Shown one piece after another: positions 1 through 8,668 of a stretch of DNA of 44,464 nucleotides (position 1 is the stretch's first letter; every line of letters begins with the position of its first letter). The notes beneath the pieces are model-generated. The model did not search any database and had not been told where the DNA came from. It saw only the letters and a program-made list of their open reading frames with translations. A program made the position numbers and the translations under genes. The DNA is taken from the IMG/VR virus record IMGVR_UViG_3300027339_000581, positions 1 through 44,464 of that record, one strand, 5' to 3'. This stretch comes from a virus.

Positions 1-255
1 TCAGGCCAGCTCCATATGGGCCGCCAGCACAGCAGCCTCTGCCCGGCTGGACACGTTGAGCTTCTTGTAGACGGCCTTGATGTGGTCGTTGACGGTGAAC
101 CACTTGATGCCCAGGAGGCCGGCCACCTCTTCGATCGTGCAGCCCTTGGACAGGTAGGTCAGCACCTCAGCCTCACGCGGCGTCAGCGGCTCGGTGCCGG
201 CAAGGGCGGCCGCGGCGGACTGGCAGCGCGGGCAGGCGCAGGCCGCAGTCAGCAC
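1..255 (-). CDS. LuxR/GerE-type HTH protein, 84 aa
   Basis: Small DNA-binding protein made almost entirely of a LuxR-type (GerE) helix-turn-helix. The domain runs from LTPREAEVL (about residue 24) through the recognition region WFTVNDHIKAVYKKL to SRAEAAVLA. A CxCPxC stretch at the N terminus could bind metal. There is no room for an autoinducer-binding or receiver domain, so any regulation must be by amount or by a partner. The GTG start overlaps the stop of the upstream membrane gene, so it is translated with the lysis-type genes. The recognised part is the HTH; its target is unknown. Its stop codon is the first three bases of the window, so downstream genes are not seen. Confidence 0.8.
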   Translation of the reverse strand: MLTAACACPRCQSAAAALAGTEPLTPREAEVLTYLSKGCTIEEVAGLLGIKWFTVNDHIKAVYKKLNVSSRAEAAVLAAHMELA

Positions 256-506
256 CGGCGATCAGGCAGGTGCGACGCCGACAGCAGCAGCCACGACAGC
301 GCGCCCAGCGCCGTCGCCGCGCTGCCCAGCGTCTGATGCCCGGCCAGCGTCAGGGCCAGCCCGAAGACCAGCCCGGCCAGCATCAGCACATGCCGCCACC
401 TGATGGCGGGGTCGGTCTGCGGCGTCATCGCGCCAGCCCGGCAGATCAGCACGACCGACGCACCCAGCACGGCCAGGACGTGCAGCAGCAATCCGGCGTC
501 CATCAT
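249..506 (-). CDS. Small membrane protein, 85 aa, holin-like
   Basis: Predicted inner-membrane protein with about three hydrophobic segments: LLLHVLAVLGASVVLIC, VLMLAGLVFGLALTLAG and ALGALSWLLLSAS. The start is the first of two adjacent ATGs at 506, overlapping the stop of the gene before it (ATGATG). An upstream extension of the frame to 560 is possible but less likely because it runs back into that gene. It is the third of three consecutive small membrane proteins after the tail spike, the usual place for holin, antiholin or spanin genes. No family is recognised; function is inferred from position and hydrophobicity only. Confidence 0.65.
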   Translation of the reverse strand: MMDAGLLLHVLAVLGASVVLICRAGAMTPQTDPAIRWRHVLMLAGLVFGLALTLAGHQTLGSAATALGALSWLLLSASHLPDRRC

Positions 507-916
507 TCGGCACCCCCTGCGGCCCGCTCGGCGCGGCGCCGGAACAACCTGGCGGCCCACGACAGCACGGCAGGCCAGTCCCGGCCGACCGCGGCGATCC
601 CGATGCTGATCGGCACCAGCAGGTAGCGCGACGGCACCGGCCAGCCGACGTGAGCAAGCACCACCTCGATGCCGTAGGCCGCGGCGCCGGTCAGCAGCAG
701 CGACAGGCTGGTCAGCAGCGCCACCATGCCCAGGGCCTGCCAGCGGTCCAGGTGGTCGGGGTGGCGCATCACGGCCACCGCCGACCCGACGACGCCGCCG
801 GCCGCGATCACCAGGTACGGCCCGGCGTAGCGCGCCACCTCGCCGCCAGCGATGGCGCCGATGACGACGACGGCCACGGCCACGGCATCGAGCTGAGGGT
901 CGGCGGGTGCGGTCAT
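503..916 (-). CDS. Putative holin, four-segment membrane protein, 137 aa
   Basis: Predicted membrane protein with about four hydrophobic stretches: AVAVAVVVIGAIAGG, PYLVIAAGGVVGSAVAV, LGMVALLTSLSLLLTGAA and LLVPISIGIAAVG. It has a short polar N terminus and a strongly basic C terminus (LFRRRAERAAGG). Size, several transmembrane segments and a charged tail fit a phage holin. The ATG at 916 overlaps the preceding stop by four bases, so it is translationally coupled. A longer frame upstream is antisense-like Arg-rich sequence and was excluded. No endolysin is in the window; one may lie left of position 1. Holin is an inference from topology and place. Confidence 0.65.
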   Translation of the reverse strand: MTAPADPQLDAVAVAVVVIGAIAGGEVARYAGPYLVIAAGGVVGSAVAVMRHPDHLDRWQALGMVALLTSLSLLLTGAAAYGIEVVLAHVGWPVPSRYLLVPISIGIAAVGRDWPAVLSWAARLFRRRAERAAGGAE

Positions 917-1281
917 GGCGTCTGCCTCCCTGCGAGCATGCCGGCCAGCGCGGCCAGCGCGGCGATCCCCAGCCAGGCGGTGAGGTCGGAGCCGGTGGCG
1001 CGCTCGCACAGCGTGCCGGCGCCGGCCGGCGGCCGGTCCATGGGCAGTGCCAGCCGGCAGCCGGCCCGCAGCGCCGATTCGGCAGCCAGCCACAGCGCGA
1101 CCAGGCCCGCCGGGCTGCGGCGCCAGGCCAGCGCCACCAGCAGCCAGGCGACGGTCGCCTCGGCGCCGTAGGCCACGTACTCGAGCGCGCCGAGCGAGCC
1201 CAGACCGGCGTCGGCCAGATGCTCGGGGCCGAAGTGGACCGCGGCGCCGACCAGCAGCAGCGCGACGGCGCCGGCCTTCAC
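913..1281 (-). CDS. Membrane protein of lysis cluster, 122 aa
   Basis: Hydrophobic protein with segments near the N terminus (AGAVALLLVGAAVHF), the middle (TVAWLLVALAW, LVALWLAAESAL) and the C terminus (LTAWLGIAALAALAGML). The start is GTG at 1281, sharing GTGA with the stop of the 27-codon frame before it. Reading further upstream gives only low-complexity Arg/His sequence from the antisense of the tail spike, so that extension was rejected. It sits first in the run of three small membrane genes. It may take part in host lysis or envelope alteration, but no family is recognised. Confidence 0.6.
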   Translation of the reverse strand: MKAGAVALLLVGAAVHFGPEHLADAGLGSLGALEYVAYGAEATVAWLLVALAWRRSPAGLVALWLAAESALRAGCRLALPMDRPPAGAGTLCERATGSDLTAWLGIAALAALAGMLAGRQTP

Positions 1282-1361
1282 TCCTCGCCCCCGCCGCCGT
1301 TGCGCTTGAGCATGGAGACCAGGCGGCGCCACGCGGCCGCGATGCGTTGGCGGATGGTCAT
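1278..1361 (-). CDS. Very small basic peptide, 27 aa
   Basis: A 27-codon frame starting ATG at 1361, 10 bases after the tail-spike stop. An AGGA ribosome-binding site with good spacing precedes it. The peptide starts MTIRQRIAAAWRRL and ends in Gly and Glu residues, giving a basic amphipathic helix. Its stop overlaps the GTG start of the following membrane gene (GTGA). It could be a genuine small protein or a leader that couples translation to that gene. The evidence is only the start signal and the coupling. Confidence 0.45.
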   Translation of the reverse strand: MTIRQRIAAAWRRLVSMLKRNGGGGEE

Positions 1362-1370
1362 GGTGTGTCC

Positions 1371-2930
1371 TCAAGCAGCGTTCCCGCTCACCTTGTAGCG
1401 TAGGTTCCCGGCGACCGGCGTGATGCCGACGCCGGTGGGGTTGCGAAGCCGGACCACGATGCTGTTGGCCAGCACCTGCCACGACAGCACGCACCCGGCC
1501 TGATCCTGGTCGTAGGTCACCAGCGCATCGTCGCCGGCGCGGATGCCGGTCACGGAGATCGTCACGGTCGCCTCGCCGCCGGCAGCGATCAGGCCGGGCG
1601 TCCACGCCTGCTTGCCGCTCCAGGCGTCGACCAGGTTCACCGTGGACGACGACGTGCGGGTGACCGGGTTGGTCACCCCGCTGTAGGTACACGGCCCGAT
1701 CTTGCCCGACGCGGCAGTGGCGATGTCCCACGGCGTCGTGCACTGGGACACCACGACATCGCCGACGGACACGACCGCGTTGATGTCGCCGGCCAGCTGC
1801 CACTTGCTGATTCGGCCGGAGCCCATCACGAACTCGCCGTCGCTGACGATGGCGGTGACGCCAGACGTGATGCCGGGGCCGTTGATGTAGCTCCCCGTCG
1901 CGTCCAGTGACCCGCCGGCGTCGATCGTGATGCAGGTCGATCCGGTGTAGGAGTCCTGGATCTCGGAGTCCAGCCGCAGGTGCACGGTGTTGCCGATGCG
2001 GATGCCGCCGGATGTGAAGATCTTCCCGGCCACCCGGACGCGCTGGCTCCCCGTCGTGCACTGCAGCGCGAGCTTGGCGCGGCTCTGCATCTCCCAGTAG
2101 TCGTTGAGGACCGCGCCGCCGCTGCCGGCGATCTCAACCACCGGGTTGGAGCCAATGGTCGTCGTGCCGTAGGTGTTGCCGGACGAGGAGAGGTCAGCGC
2201 ACGAACCGGTCGTGTAGAGGTAGCGGTCGCAGTTGCTGTAGCGGTTGCCGTCGATCTTGGCGACGTAGGTGCCGTCGATATGCACGGCGGTCGCCGCGTA
2301 TGCCAGGTTGTTGCCGCGCACGCTGCAGTAGGGCCCATCGACGTGCACCAGGGCCGCGATGGTCGGCGCAGTTTCCTCGGACCCCCACAAGAACAGCCCG
2401 TCGACGACGCAGCTCGCGCCCGTGATGTTGACCCCGTAGACCGCGGCGTCGGTGAACAGCAGCTTGACCGACGGGTCGCCGGTCAGCCTGGTGCCAGCGC
2501 CGGACAGGGTGAGGCCGGCGCCACTGCTGTACGACGAGACGGTGTACGTGTCGCCGCCGGCTCGCGCCAGGTGGATCGTGCGCCCCGGGTTGGCCGCGAT
2601 GCACGCGCGGATGGCCGGGCCGGCGTCGCTGCCGTCGGTGGGGGCCAGCCACGGGAACAGGTGCGGGTAGACGATGCTGTACCGCAGCGCGGCGCCGATG
2701 GTGGCCGCCGCGTAGTTCAGGGTTGGGTCGAAGCCGCCAATGCCGGCGCCCTCGTCCTCGGTGGCGTAGCCGGCCAGCAACTGCGCGAGCGCGAAGGCCG
2801 ACTCGCCCGGCGCGCCAGCGTTGAACTCGTCGACCAGGCCGGGCAGCGCGGCCAGGAAGGCGTCGGCGCGCGCGCTGAAGTTGGCGGGGTCATCGCGCGA
2901 CGGCGGGGTGGGCAGCGGGGTCAGTGCCAT
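1371..2930 (-). CDS. Tail spike / tail fibre with pectate-lyase-like fold, 519 aa
   Basis: Virion protein expected at the tail tip for host recognition. The N terminus has the LPTPPSRDDPANFSARADAF pattern that begins many phage tail fibres, a likely attachment domain. After about residue 90 the sequence (DGSDAGPAIRACIAANPGRTIHLARAG) enters a long region of short beta strands and many G, T, S, V residues, as in right-handed parallel beta-helix spikes. The C terminus (from about 440) looks like a small beta domain. An AGGA ribosome-binding site precedes the ATG at 2930. Many such spikes cleave surface polysaccharide, but no catalytic site can be assigned here. Confidence 0.85.
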   Translation of the reverse strand: MALTPLPTPPSRDDPANFSARADAFLAALPGLVDEFNAGAPGESAFALAQLLAGYATEDEGAGIGGFDPTLNYAAATIGAALRYSIVYPHLFPWLAPTDGSDAGPAIRACIAANPGRTIHLARAGGDTYTVSSYSSGAGLTLSGAGTRLTGDPSVKLLFTDAAVYGVNITGASCVVDGLFLWGSEETAPTIAALVHVDGPYCSVRGNNLAYAATAVHIDGTYVAKIDGNRYSNCDRYLYTTGSCADLSSSGNTYGTTTIGSNPVVEIAGSGGAVLNDYWEMQSRAKLALQCTTGSQRVRVAGKIFTSGGIRIGNTVHLRLDSEIQDSYTGSTCITIDAGGSLDATGSYINGPGITSGVTAIVSDGEFVMGSGRISKWQLAGDINAVVSVGDVVVSQCTTPWDIATAASGKIGPCTYSGVTNPVTRTSSSTVNLVDAWSGKQAWTPGLIAAGGEATVTISVTGIRAGDDALVTYDQDQAGCVLSWQVLANSIVVRLRNPTGVGITPVAGNLRYKVSGNAA

Positions 2931-2954
2931 GTGCGTGTCCTCAGTGGGCGGGCC

Positions 2955-3845
2955 TCAGATCAGGCCCTCGATCTCAAGCGAGCACGTGCTGAGCACGCGC
3001 CCAGGGATGGCGATGGACCAGTCCTTGACGAAGCCGTAGACGACCAGCGAGTCGTGGCGCTCGGAGCCGATCCAGACCACCGGCCGCGCGCGCACCCTGG
3101 CCAGGCGCTGGGCGGCCAGGTCCACGTTCTGGGTGGGCAGCACGACGGGCAGCGTCATGCGCTTGGAGTACGCGCGCTCGGCGACGGTGATCGCGCCGAA
3201 CTCATCGACTTCCTTGCGCGAGTAGTCGGTGATGCTGATGGATGCATCGGCCATCGTGTCGCCCATCTCGTAGACCATGCCGACCACGCAAGACCCGATG
3301 GACACCGTGCCGCCGGTGGCCGTTGCGGTGACCGTGATCTCGGCCTCGCCGTAGGGCGGCAGGTCGGTCAGGATGACCAGGCTGCGGCGCGCGATGGCCT
3401 CGAAGAAGTAGTCGAACCAGTTGTCGCAGTCCTCCTGCACGCCAAGCGGATTGAAGCTGGCGCTGTAGACGACGGTCGCGCCGATGGTCATCTCGACGGT
3501 CACCGACTCGGCATCCAGGTCCAGCAGCGCCAGGCCGCGCACGACGCCCGGCGCCAGCGTGATGCTGATGCTGTCGGCGTCCGTGGTGGCCGTGCCGACC
3601 GCGGCGTCCAGCATGGCCCAGCGGTTGGTCGGCCCCACGCGCGCCCAGTTGATCGGGTCGGACTCCGGGGCCGTCGCCGTGGTGCCGTTGACCAGCCGCT
3701 CGTAGACGCTGTGGGTGCTGGTGCGGATGACCCGATCGCCGACGACGTAGGCGGTGGCCGCGGACCACGCGGCGTGGTCGGTCTCGGCCACGCTGCTGTC
3801 AATCAGCATGGCGTCGGTGATGGTGGTGGGGACGATGTAGCGCAT
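2955..3845 (-). CDS. Putative tail-tip / baseplate protein, 296 aa
   Basis: The start is ATG at 3845 (MRYIVPTTITDAML), six bases after the tape measure stop. The much longer upstream frame lies antisense-like within the tape measure. Residues about 18-50 (AWSAATAYVVGDRVI...SVYERL) resemble the small aromatic carbohydrate-binding modules found in phage tail-tip proteins. The rest is beta-rich, including IVITVTATATGG-type strands. Its place between tape measure and tail spike fits a distal tail or adaptor protein. The exact family is not recognised; the tail role is inferred from order. Confidence 0.75.
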   Translation of the reverse strand: MRYIVPTTITDAMLIDSSVAETDHAAWSAATAYVVGDRVIRTSTHSVYERLVNGTTATAPESDPINWARVGPTNRWAMLDAAVGTATTDADSISITLAPGVVRGLALLDLDAESVTVEMTIGATVVYSASFNPLGVQEDCDNWFDYFFEAIARRSLVILTDLPPYGEAEITVTATATGGTVSIGSCVVGMVYEMGDTMADASISITDYSRKEVDEFGAITVAERAYSKRMTLPVVLPTQNVDLAAQRLARVRARPVVWIGSERHDSLVVYGFVKDWSIAIPGRVLSTCSLEIEGLI

Positions 3846-3850
3846 GGGCG

Positions 3851-6800
3851 TCAGTCCGTTGCGGTACGCACGGCCAGCGCATCGCCGTCGGGCATGGCCC
3901 GGCGCAGCTGCTTGGCGGTGCTGTGGCTGTGCATGGCCGTGGCAGCGGCCGCCTCTTGGACGCGCTCCAACAGGTCCACCGCCTGCGCCAGCAGCTCGTC
4001 GGTGCGCTGGCGGCCAGAGTCCAGCAGCCTGGCGGTCTCGGTGCTGCTGTAGATCCTGGCCGGGCCGGTGGCCTCGATCTCGGGTCCGGTCTCGCCGACC
4101 AGCCGCAGGCCGCCGCGGTGGAAGCCGCCGGCCGCGAAGCCCGGCACAGTGCCCAGCGTGTCCGACAGCGAGCCGGCCAGCCACGCACGCATGCGTGCGA
4201 TGTCCAGCGCGCTGCTGGCGCTGGCCTTGGCCGCCTCTTCCAGCGCCTGGCTGATGGCAGGCAGTGCGGCCAGCGCATCGGCGTCGCCGGCCCGGGCCTG
4301 GGCGGTGTTGATGCCGAAGCGCGCCAGCAGGGCGGCCTGGCTCTCCTTGCCGGTCGACGACTGGCCGCGCAGCCGCTCGATCTCGTCCTGCACGGCCGAC
4401 CCGGCCTGCTGCAGCGATGCGGTCATGTCGTCCAGCGCCGGCGTGATCTCGGCAAAGGCGCCGGCCAGCGACAGCAGGGCGGCGTAGGTCTTGCGCCCGC
4501 CCTCGGTGGTCAGATCCTGGGCGTCGACCAGATCGCGGAAGGCCTTACGGTTGGCCGGCAGGGCGACACCAAGCTCGGCCAGTGCCTGGGTGATCTGGTC
4601 CGTCGTCCGGGCGGCGCGCTCGGCCTCGGTGTAGTAGGCGGCGTAGTAGGACTGTGCAGACGCCTGGAATTGCTCGGCTCCGCCGGCAGCCGCGAAGATG
4701 GTCTCGACGGCCGCGACGGAGATCTCGGCCAGCTGGTCGAAGCTGGGGCCGAGGCCCGCGAAGGCCTTGCCGACCTGCTGGACCGCGGACGCGGTGGACA
4801 GCAGCTCGTCGGCCTCGGCCTGGCTGAGCGCGTAGGCGCTGATGCCAGAGAAGTAGTCCTTGAAGCGCTGCGGCAGGTCGCTGGCTTGCAGGCCGGCGAT
4901 GACGGCCGCGCTGCTGTTCTCGCTGAACCACCGGGACACCTCGTCGGCGCTGCCCAGCTTGGTCGCCGCCGCGGCCAGGGGGTTGGTGCCGCCGGTCTGC
5001 ACGCCGCCGGCGCGCGAGCCGTTGACCAGCACCTGGATGGTGCCGCTGGCCTTGCCCTTGCGGTCGATGTCGGTGGCGGCCTGGACCTGCAGGCCAGCAG
5101 CGGATCCGCCGAACAGCTCGGCCTGCGACACGATGGCCGCGCCCACGGTCTCGGCGAAGGTCTGCAGCTGGTCCTGCCGGCCGACCTCGGTGCCGCGGCC
5201 GAAGCCGAAGAGGCGCTGCGCGTCGGTGAGGGTGCCGTCGGCGCCGATGCTGGTGGCACCGTAGCCCAGCTTCGCGCTCTTGTCCTTGAGCAGCGACGCG
5301 ACGACTGCCGCAGCGGCGAGGTACGGTGCGACGGCGCCCAGGCCCAGGCCCAGGCCGCCGGCCACCGATCCACCGGACACCAGGGAGCCGGCGGCGCCGA
5401 GCGTAGTACCCAGGCCCGTGCCGGTGAGCGTGGACATCAGGCCGGTCGCAGCGTAGCCGCTGAAAGACCCGAGCGCCCCAGCCAGCCCGAGCGCGGACCC
5501 GACGTTGCCCAGGCCGCCGGCCGCGCCGGCAGCCTGCGCCGCGCCACTGAAGCCTGCCGCGCCCATCAGCGCGCCGGCCACGGGGTTGACGATGGCGCTG
5601 ACGATGGGCCGCAGCACCAGGGTGCGGAACAGGTCCTTGATGTAGTCGGCGCCCGACTTGCCGCCGGCCATGATGGCGTCGGTCAGGCTCTGCTCGATCT
5701 GCTGCGTGGCGCGGTCCCAGTCGCGCGCGGCGTCCTTGGCGGCCTTGTCGTTGGCCTCGCGTGCCTCCTTCTCGCCGATCAGGCCGATCAGCTTCTCGCG
5801 GGCCTTGATCTCGCGCTCGATGGCCGCCGCAGCGATGTCGTTGCCGTAGCTCAGCTCGATGGCCTGAGCCTCGCGCAGGCGACGGATTTCGACCTCCTGG
5901 ATGGCCTGGGCGAGTGAGCGGTAGCCCTCGACCACCATGCCGCGCGCCTCGGCCTCGATCTCGGACTGCTGGACCTGGCGCTCGATGGCGTCGGCGCCAC
6001 GCTCTGCGCTGCGGATCCAGTCGTCCCACGCGGTCTGCGCGCGCTTGGCCTCGTCGGCGGCGCGCTTGACGGCCGCGGCTCGGTCTTCTTCAGCCTGCGC
6101 ACTGGCGGCGGCCGTGATGATCTGCTCGCGCTGCTGGCGGCTGTAGGACTGCCATGCCGGGTCGGACTGGATCTCCAGCAGCTTGGCCTGGGTCTTGGTC
6201 AGGCCGTCGGCGCTGGCCGAAGCATCCGCGGCGACCTTGGCGATGCCGTCGAGCGCACGCATGTACGCCCGCGCGCCGTCCTCTTCGGCCTTGAAGGTAG
6301 GCAGCTTGATCTCGCGGGTCTTCTCGGTGTACTTCTCGCGCGCCCTGGCGATCAGCGCCTCGATCTCGGCGCGGCTCTTGCCGGCGGCCAGGCCGGCCTG
6401 CTCGATCTGTGCGATCTCGCGCCGCAGCTTGACCTGGTTGCCGATGTACTTCTCGGACTCCTTGTCCCACTCGGCGGCCGCCTTGCCGGCGGCCGCGCGC
6501 TGGCCGGCGGCCTCGGCGCCGCGCTGATCCATGCGCAGCCGCTCCTGCAGGAATGCCTCCTCCTGGCGCAGAGACTCCAGGGCCGCGCTCCTGCCGGCGA
6601 CCTCGCGCCCATCGGCGCCGCGGAATCGCTCGCCAGCCGGGGCGGCACGCACGCGCTCCATGGCTGCGCGCACTGCCGCGAGTTGCTGCTGGACATCCTC
6701 GCGGCCGATGGCCTTGACCGCATCCCACGCACCGGCCACCGCGTCCTTGACTGCCAGCCAGCCACGCTCCATCGAGCCCAGCGCGTTGACCAGCTGCGGA

Positions 6801-7864
6801 GTCCGCGTCTCGATCGCCGACGCGTAGGCCTCCTGGGCCAGCCGCGCAGCATCCGTGCTGCGCCCGGCGTCCTCCAGCGCCTTGATCTGCTGGATGGTCG
6901 AGGCGGTGAGGTAGTTCGTGGCCTCGTTGAGCTTGAGCGAGGCCGCCAGCGGCTCCTTGGCCAGGTTGGCGAACGCCTTGGCGGTCTCCTCGGCCGCCGG
7001 CCCGCCGGCCCGCTCGAAGGCGATGGCCGCGGCGGTGAACCGCTGCATGTTGCCGGCGCCGACCCCCGCCGCCGACGCGATCTGCGTCAGCACCTCGGCC
7101 GCCCTGCCCTGCGTGCCGGCGCCCATGGCCGCGACGCCGCGCGCCATCTCCTGCAGCTGGCCAGCGGTGACGCCGGCCGCGTTGCCCGACAGGATGATGG
7201 CCCGCGCGTAGGCGGTTGCCTCGTCGCTGCCGGCCTTGTAGGCGGCCGTCAGCACGGCGGCGCCGCCGGCGGCCAGGGTGAACGGGTTGATGAGGCCGAC
7301 GATGTAGCCGCCCAGCGCCCGCGCCGCGGCACCGGCGCCGCCGAACATGTCCTTGAGCTGGCCGCCCTGCTGCAGCAGCACGGTCAGGGGCTGCTGGCCG
7401 CTGGCGATGGACGTGACGATGTCCGTGAACTGCGCCGGCACACCGCGCAGCGCGGCCGCGGTCTGCTTCGCGCTCAGGCCGATCTGGTCGACGCCGGCAG
7501 CTGCCGCCTTCGACGCCGCCTCGGTCGCGCGCAGCTGGTCGAGGTACGGCCGCAGCGCCTCGGGGCTCGCGCCGCGCTGCTGGCCCAGCCGCTCGAAGTA
7601 GGAAGCCGTCCCGCGCTCGCCGGCCTGCATCGCAGCGGTGGTGCGCTGGATGCTGGCGATGATGGACCGCTCGGCCGCGGTGATCTTCTGCGTCGCCTTC
7701 TCGGCGCCGCCACCGATGCCGTCCACGCCGGCGGCCGCCTCCTTGCCGGACTGCGCGACCTTGCGCGCCATGTCCTGGCCGGCCTGCGCAATCTCGGCGA
7801 AGCCCTGGCGCGCGCCGGTGGCGTCGACGCCGGACTCAAGCTGTACCTTGCGGCTTTCGGTCAT
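3851..7864 (-). CDS. Tail tape measure protein, 1337 aa
   Basis: It sets tail length during assembly and sits in the tail lumen. The family signature is clear: the largest gene in the window, directly after the frameshifted chaperones, with long helical, Ala/Gln/Glu-rich stretches. Residues about 130-210 contain the TMP N-terminal region (VPAQFTDIVTSIASGQQPLTVLLQQGG) and a hydrophobic segment (GGYIVGLINPFTLAAGGAAVL). A second hydrophobic Gly/Ala region spans about 748-861 (LRPIVSAIVNPVAGALM onward), the kind that may enter the host membrane. At about 0.15 nm per residue, the length suggests a tail near 200 nm (inference). ATG 7864 lies nine bases after the chaperone stop. Confidence 0.95.
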   Translation of the reverse strand: MTESRKVQLESGVDATGARQGFAEIAQAGQDMARKVAQSGKEAAAGVDGIGGGAEKATQKITAAERSIIASIQRTTAAMQAGERGTASYFERLGQQRGASPEALRPYLDQLRATEAASKAAAAGVDQIGLSAKQTAAALRGVPAQFTDIVTSIASGQQPLTVLLQQGGQLKDMFGGAGAAARALGGYIVGLINPFTLAAGGAAVLTAAYKAGSDEATAYARAIILSGNAAGVTAGQLQEMARGVAAMGAGTQGRAAEVLTQIASAAGVGAGNMQRFTAAAIAFERAGGPAAEETAKAFANLAKEPLAASLKLNEATNYLTASTIQQIKALEDAGRSTDAARLAQEAYASAIETRTPQLVNALGSMERGWLAVKDAVAGAWDAVKAIGREDVQQQLAAVRAAMERVRAAPAGERFRGADGREVAGRSAALESLRQEEAFLQERLRMDQRGAEAAGQRAAAGKAAAEWDKESEKYIGNQVKLRREIAQIEQAGLAAGKSRAEIEALIARAREKYTEKTREIKLPTFKAEEDGARAYMRALDGIAKVAADASASADGLTKTQAKLLEIQSDPAWQSYSRQQREQIITAAASAQAEEDRAAAVKRAADEAKRAQTAWDDWIRSAERGADAIERQVQQSEIEAEARGMVVEGYRSLAQAIQEVEIRRLREAQAIELSYGNDIAAAAIEREIKAREKLIGLIGEKEAREANDKAAKDAARDWDRATQQIEQSLTDAIMAGGKSGADYIKDLFRTLVLRPIVSAIVNPVAGALMGAAGFSGAAQAAGAAGGLGNVGSALGLAGALGSFSGYAATGLMSTLTGTGLGTTLGAAGSLVSGGSVAGGLGLGLGAVAPYLAAAAVVASLLKDKSAKLGYGATSIGADGTLTDAQRLFGFGRGTEVGRQDQLQTFAETVGAAIVSQAELFGGSAAGLQVQAATDIDRKGKASGTIQVLVNGSRAGGVQTGGTNPLAAAATKLGSADEVSRWFSENSSAAVIAGLQASDLPQRFKDYFSGISAYALSQAEADELLSTASAVQQVGKAFAGLGPSFDQLAEISVAAVETIFAAAGGAEQFQASAQSYYAAYYTEAERAARTTDQITQALAELGVALPANRKAFRDLVDAQDLTTEGGRKTYAALLSLAGAFAEITPALDDMTASLQQAGSAVQDEIERLRGQSSTGKESQAALLARFGINTAQARAGDADALAALPAISQALEEAAKASASSALDIARMRAWLAGSLSDTLGTVPGFAAGGFHRGGLRLVGETGPEIEATGPARIYSSTETARLLDSGRQRTDELLAQAVDLLERVQEAAAATAMHSHSTAKQLRRAMPDGDALAVRTATD

Positions 7865-7872
7865 GGGCGGTC

Positions 7873-8624
7873 TCAGGTGCGGTTGTCGGCCATCTGCTGC
7901 AGCGCCGCGGCTTCAAGCACGCGCAGGTCGGCGAAGAGCTGGTTCCACGCGTCGTCGGTCAGCCCGAGGCGATCCATGCGCAGGAACAGGGGCGTGTAAT
8001 CGAGCGCCGTCGGGCCGTTGATGCCGACGCGCCACTGGCCATCGACCTCGCAGAACAACTCCCAAACGGGCCAGTTCTCTGGCCAGACGCCGACCTCTTG
8101 CTGGGCGATCACGAAGCCCAGGTTGAAGCCGTTCTGCGGGCCGGCGTCGGCGCGCACGTAGCGCGCACGGCCGGCCGCGGTCAGTTTCCCAGGCGGCCCT
8201 CGACCACGGCCTCGCGGTAGCCGTCGATGAGCGCCTGAGCCATGCCTGGCGCTTCGTCGCACAGCTGGCGCGCGGAGTCCAGGCTCAGCGGCTCGTCGAG
8301 GTTCCAGCCGTCGAGGATGTCCAGCAGGTAGGCGGCATTGGCGTCGCGCGACTCGCGCTGCTGGCCAGCCACGCTGAAGGCCGCCGGCTCGGGCGCGGGC
8401 TGGCCGGCTTCGACCGCGGCGCGCACGGACTGGCTGAACGCCTCGGCCTCGGCGGCGGCCTTGGCCTTGGCCGCGGCCACGCGCTCGTCGATGAACGCGC
8501 CGAACTCCACGCGGGTGCGGTAGCGGTAGCGGGCCTCGATGGCGCCGACCGTGCCGTCCGGCATGGTGGCGGTGATGGTGCGGGTGATGTGCTGCGGGCG
8601 GGCGCCCAGCTTGATCTTGGCCAT
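7873..8624 (-). CDS. Tail assembly chaperone fusion made by -1 frameshift, 250 aa (gpGT-like)
   Basis: The long form of the tail chaperone, equivalent to lambda gpGT. The first 147 residues are shared with the short form. At the slippery site 8184-8190 ribosomes shift back one base and continue in the overlapping frame from codon CTG (LTAAGRARYV...) to the stop at 7873, adding 103 residues (GFVIAQQEVGVWPENWPVWELF..., ending MADNRT). That extension has no convincing start of its own. The product is expected to bind tape measure and tail tube subunits. It is placed, as in other siphophages, just before the tape measure. Read as an uninterrupted frame from 8688, the region upstream of the shift is nonsense, which supports frameshifting. 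Confidence 0.88.
8150..8190 (-). promoter_or_regulatory. Programmed -1 ribosomal frameshift site G GGA AAC with downstream stem-loop
   Basis: On the minus strand the zero-frame codons CTG GGA AAC TGA contain the canonical X XXY YYZ heptamer GGGAAAC (8184-8190) directly before the stop. Slipping one base back re-pairs as GGG AAA and opens the frame of the GT extension. About 17 bases downstream, GCGCGC-ACGTA-GCGCGC (plus-strand 8150-8166) can form a 6-bp all-GC hairpin that could stimulate pausing. The heptamer differs from lambda's GGGAAAG only in the last base. Confidence 0.88.
8181..8624 (-). CDS. Tail assembly chaperone, short form, 147 aa (gpG-like)
   Basis: The zero-frame product, starting ATG at 8624 (MAKIKLGARPQHITRTI) and ending GRLGN-stop. 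It is a mixed beta N terminus followed by helical, Ala/Glu-rich sequence, matching the size and position of lambda-type gpG proteins between tail tube and tape measure. It would coat the tape measure during tail assembly. The last codons form the slippery heptamer that yields the fused form. The preceding upstream region has a strong terminator and then an intervening Rha gene, so the tube and chaperone genes are unusually separated. Confidence 0.88.
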   Translation of the reverse strand: MAKIKLGARPQHITRTITATMPDGTVGAIEARYRYRTRVEFGAFIDERVAAAKAKAAAEAEAFSQSVRAAVEAGQPAPEPAAFSVAGQQRESRDANAAYLLDILDGWNLDEPLSLDSARQLCDEAPGMAQALIDGYREAVVEGRLGN

Positions 8625-8644
8625 GTGCGTTTCCAGACGGGAAG

Positions 8645-8668
8645 AAAAAAGGCCACCCGAAGGTGGCC
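8645..8668 (-). terminator. Rho-independent terminator after rha
   Basis: Minus-strand stem GGCCACC-TTCG-GGTGGCC (8651-8668) followed by six T (8645-8650). It has a perfect 7-bp GC-rich stem with a UUCG loop. It lies between the Rha stop and the chaperone start, so it would cut tail-gene transcription unless read through. Confidence 0.85.

Noticed and set aside
2208-2290. Apparent tandem GTAGCGGT-like hexamer repeats in the tail spike gene
   Set aside because: They are explained by codon bias for a Tyr/Asn-rich beta-helix coding region and are imperfect.
1980-5917. Long plus-strand frames (about 660-690 codons) opposite tail spike, tail tip and tape measure
   Set aside because: Antisense to recognised tail genes; repetitive composition and no start signals.
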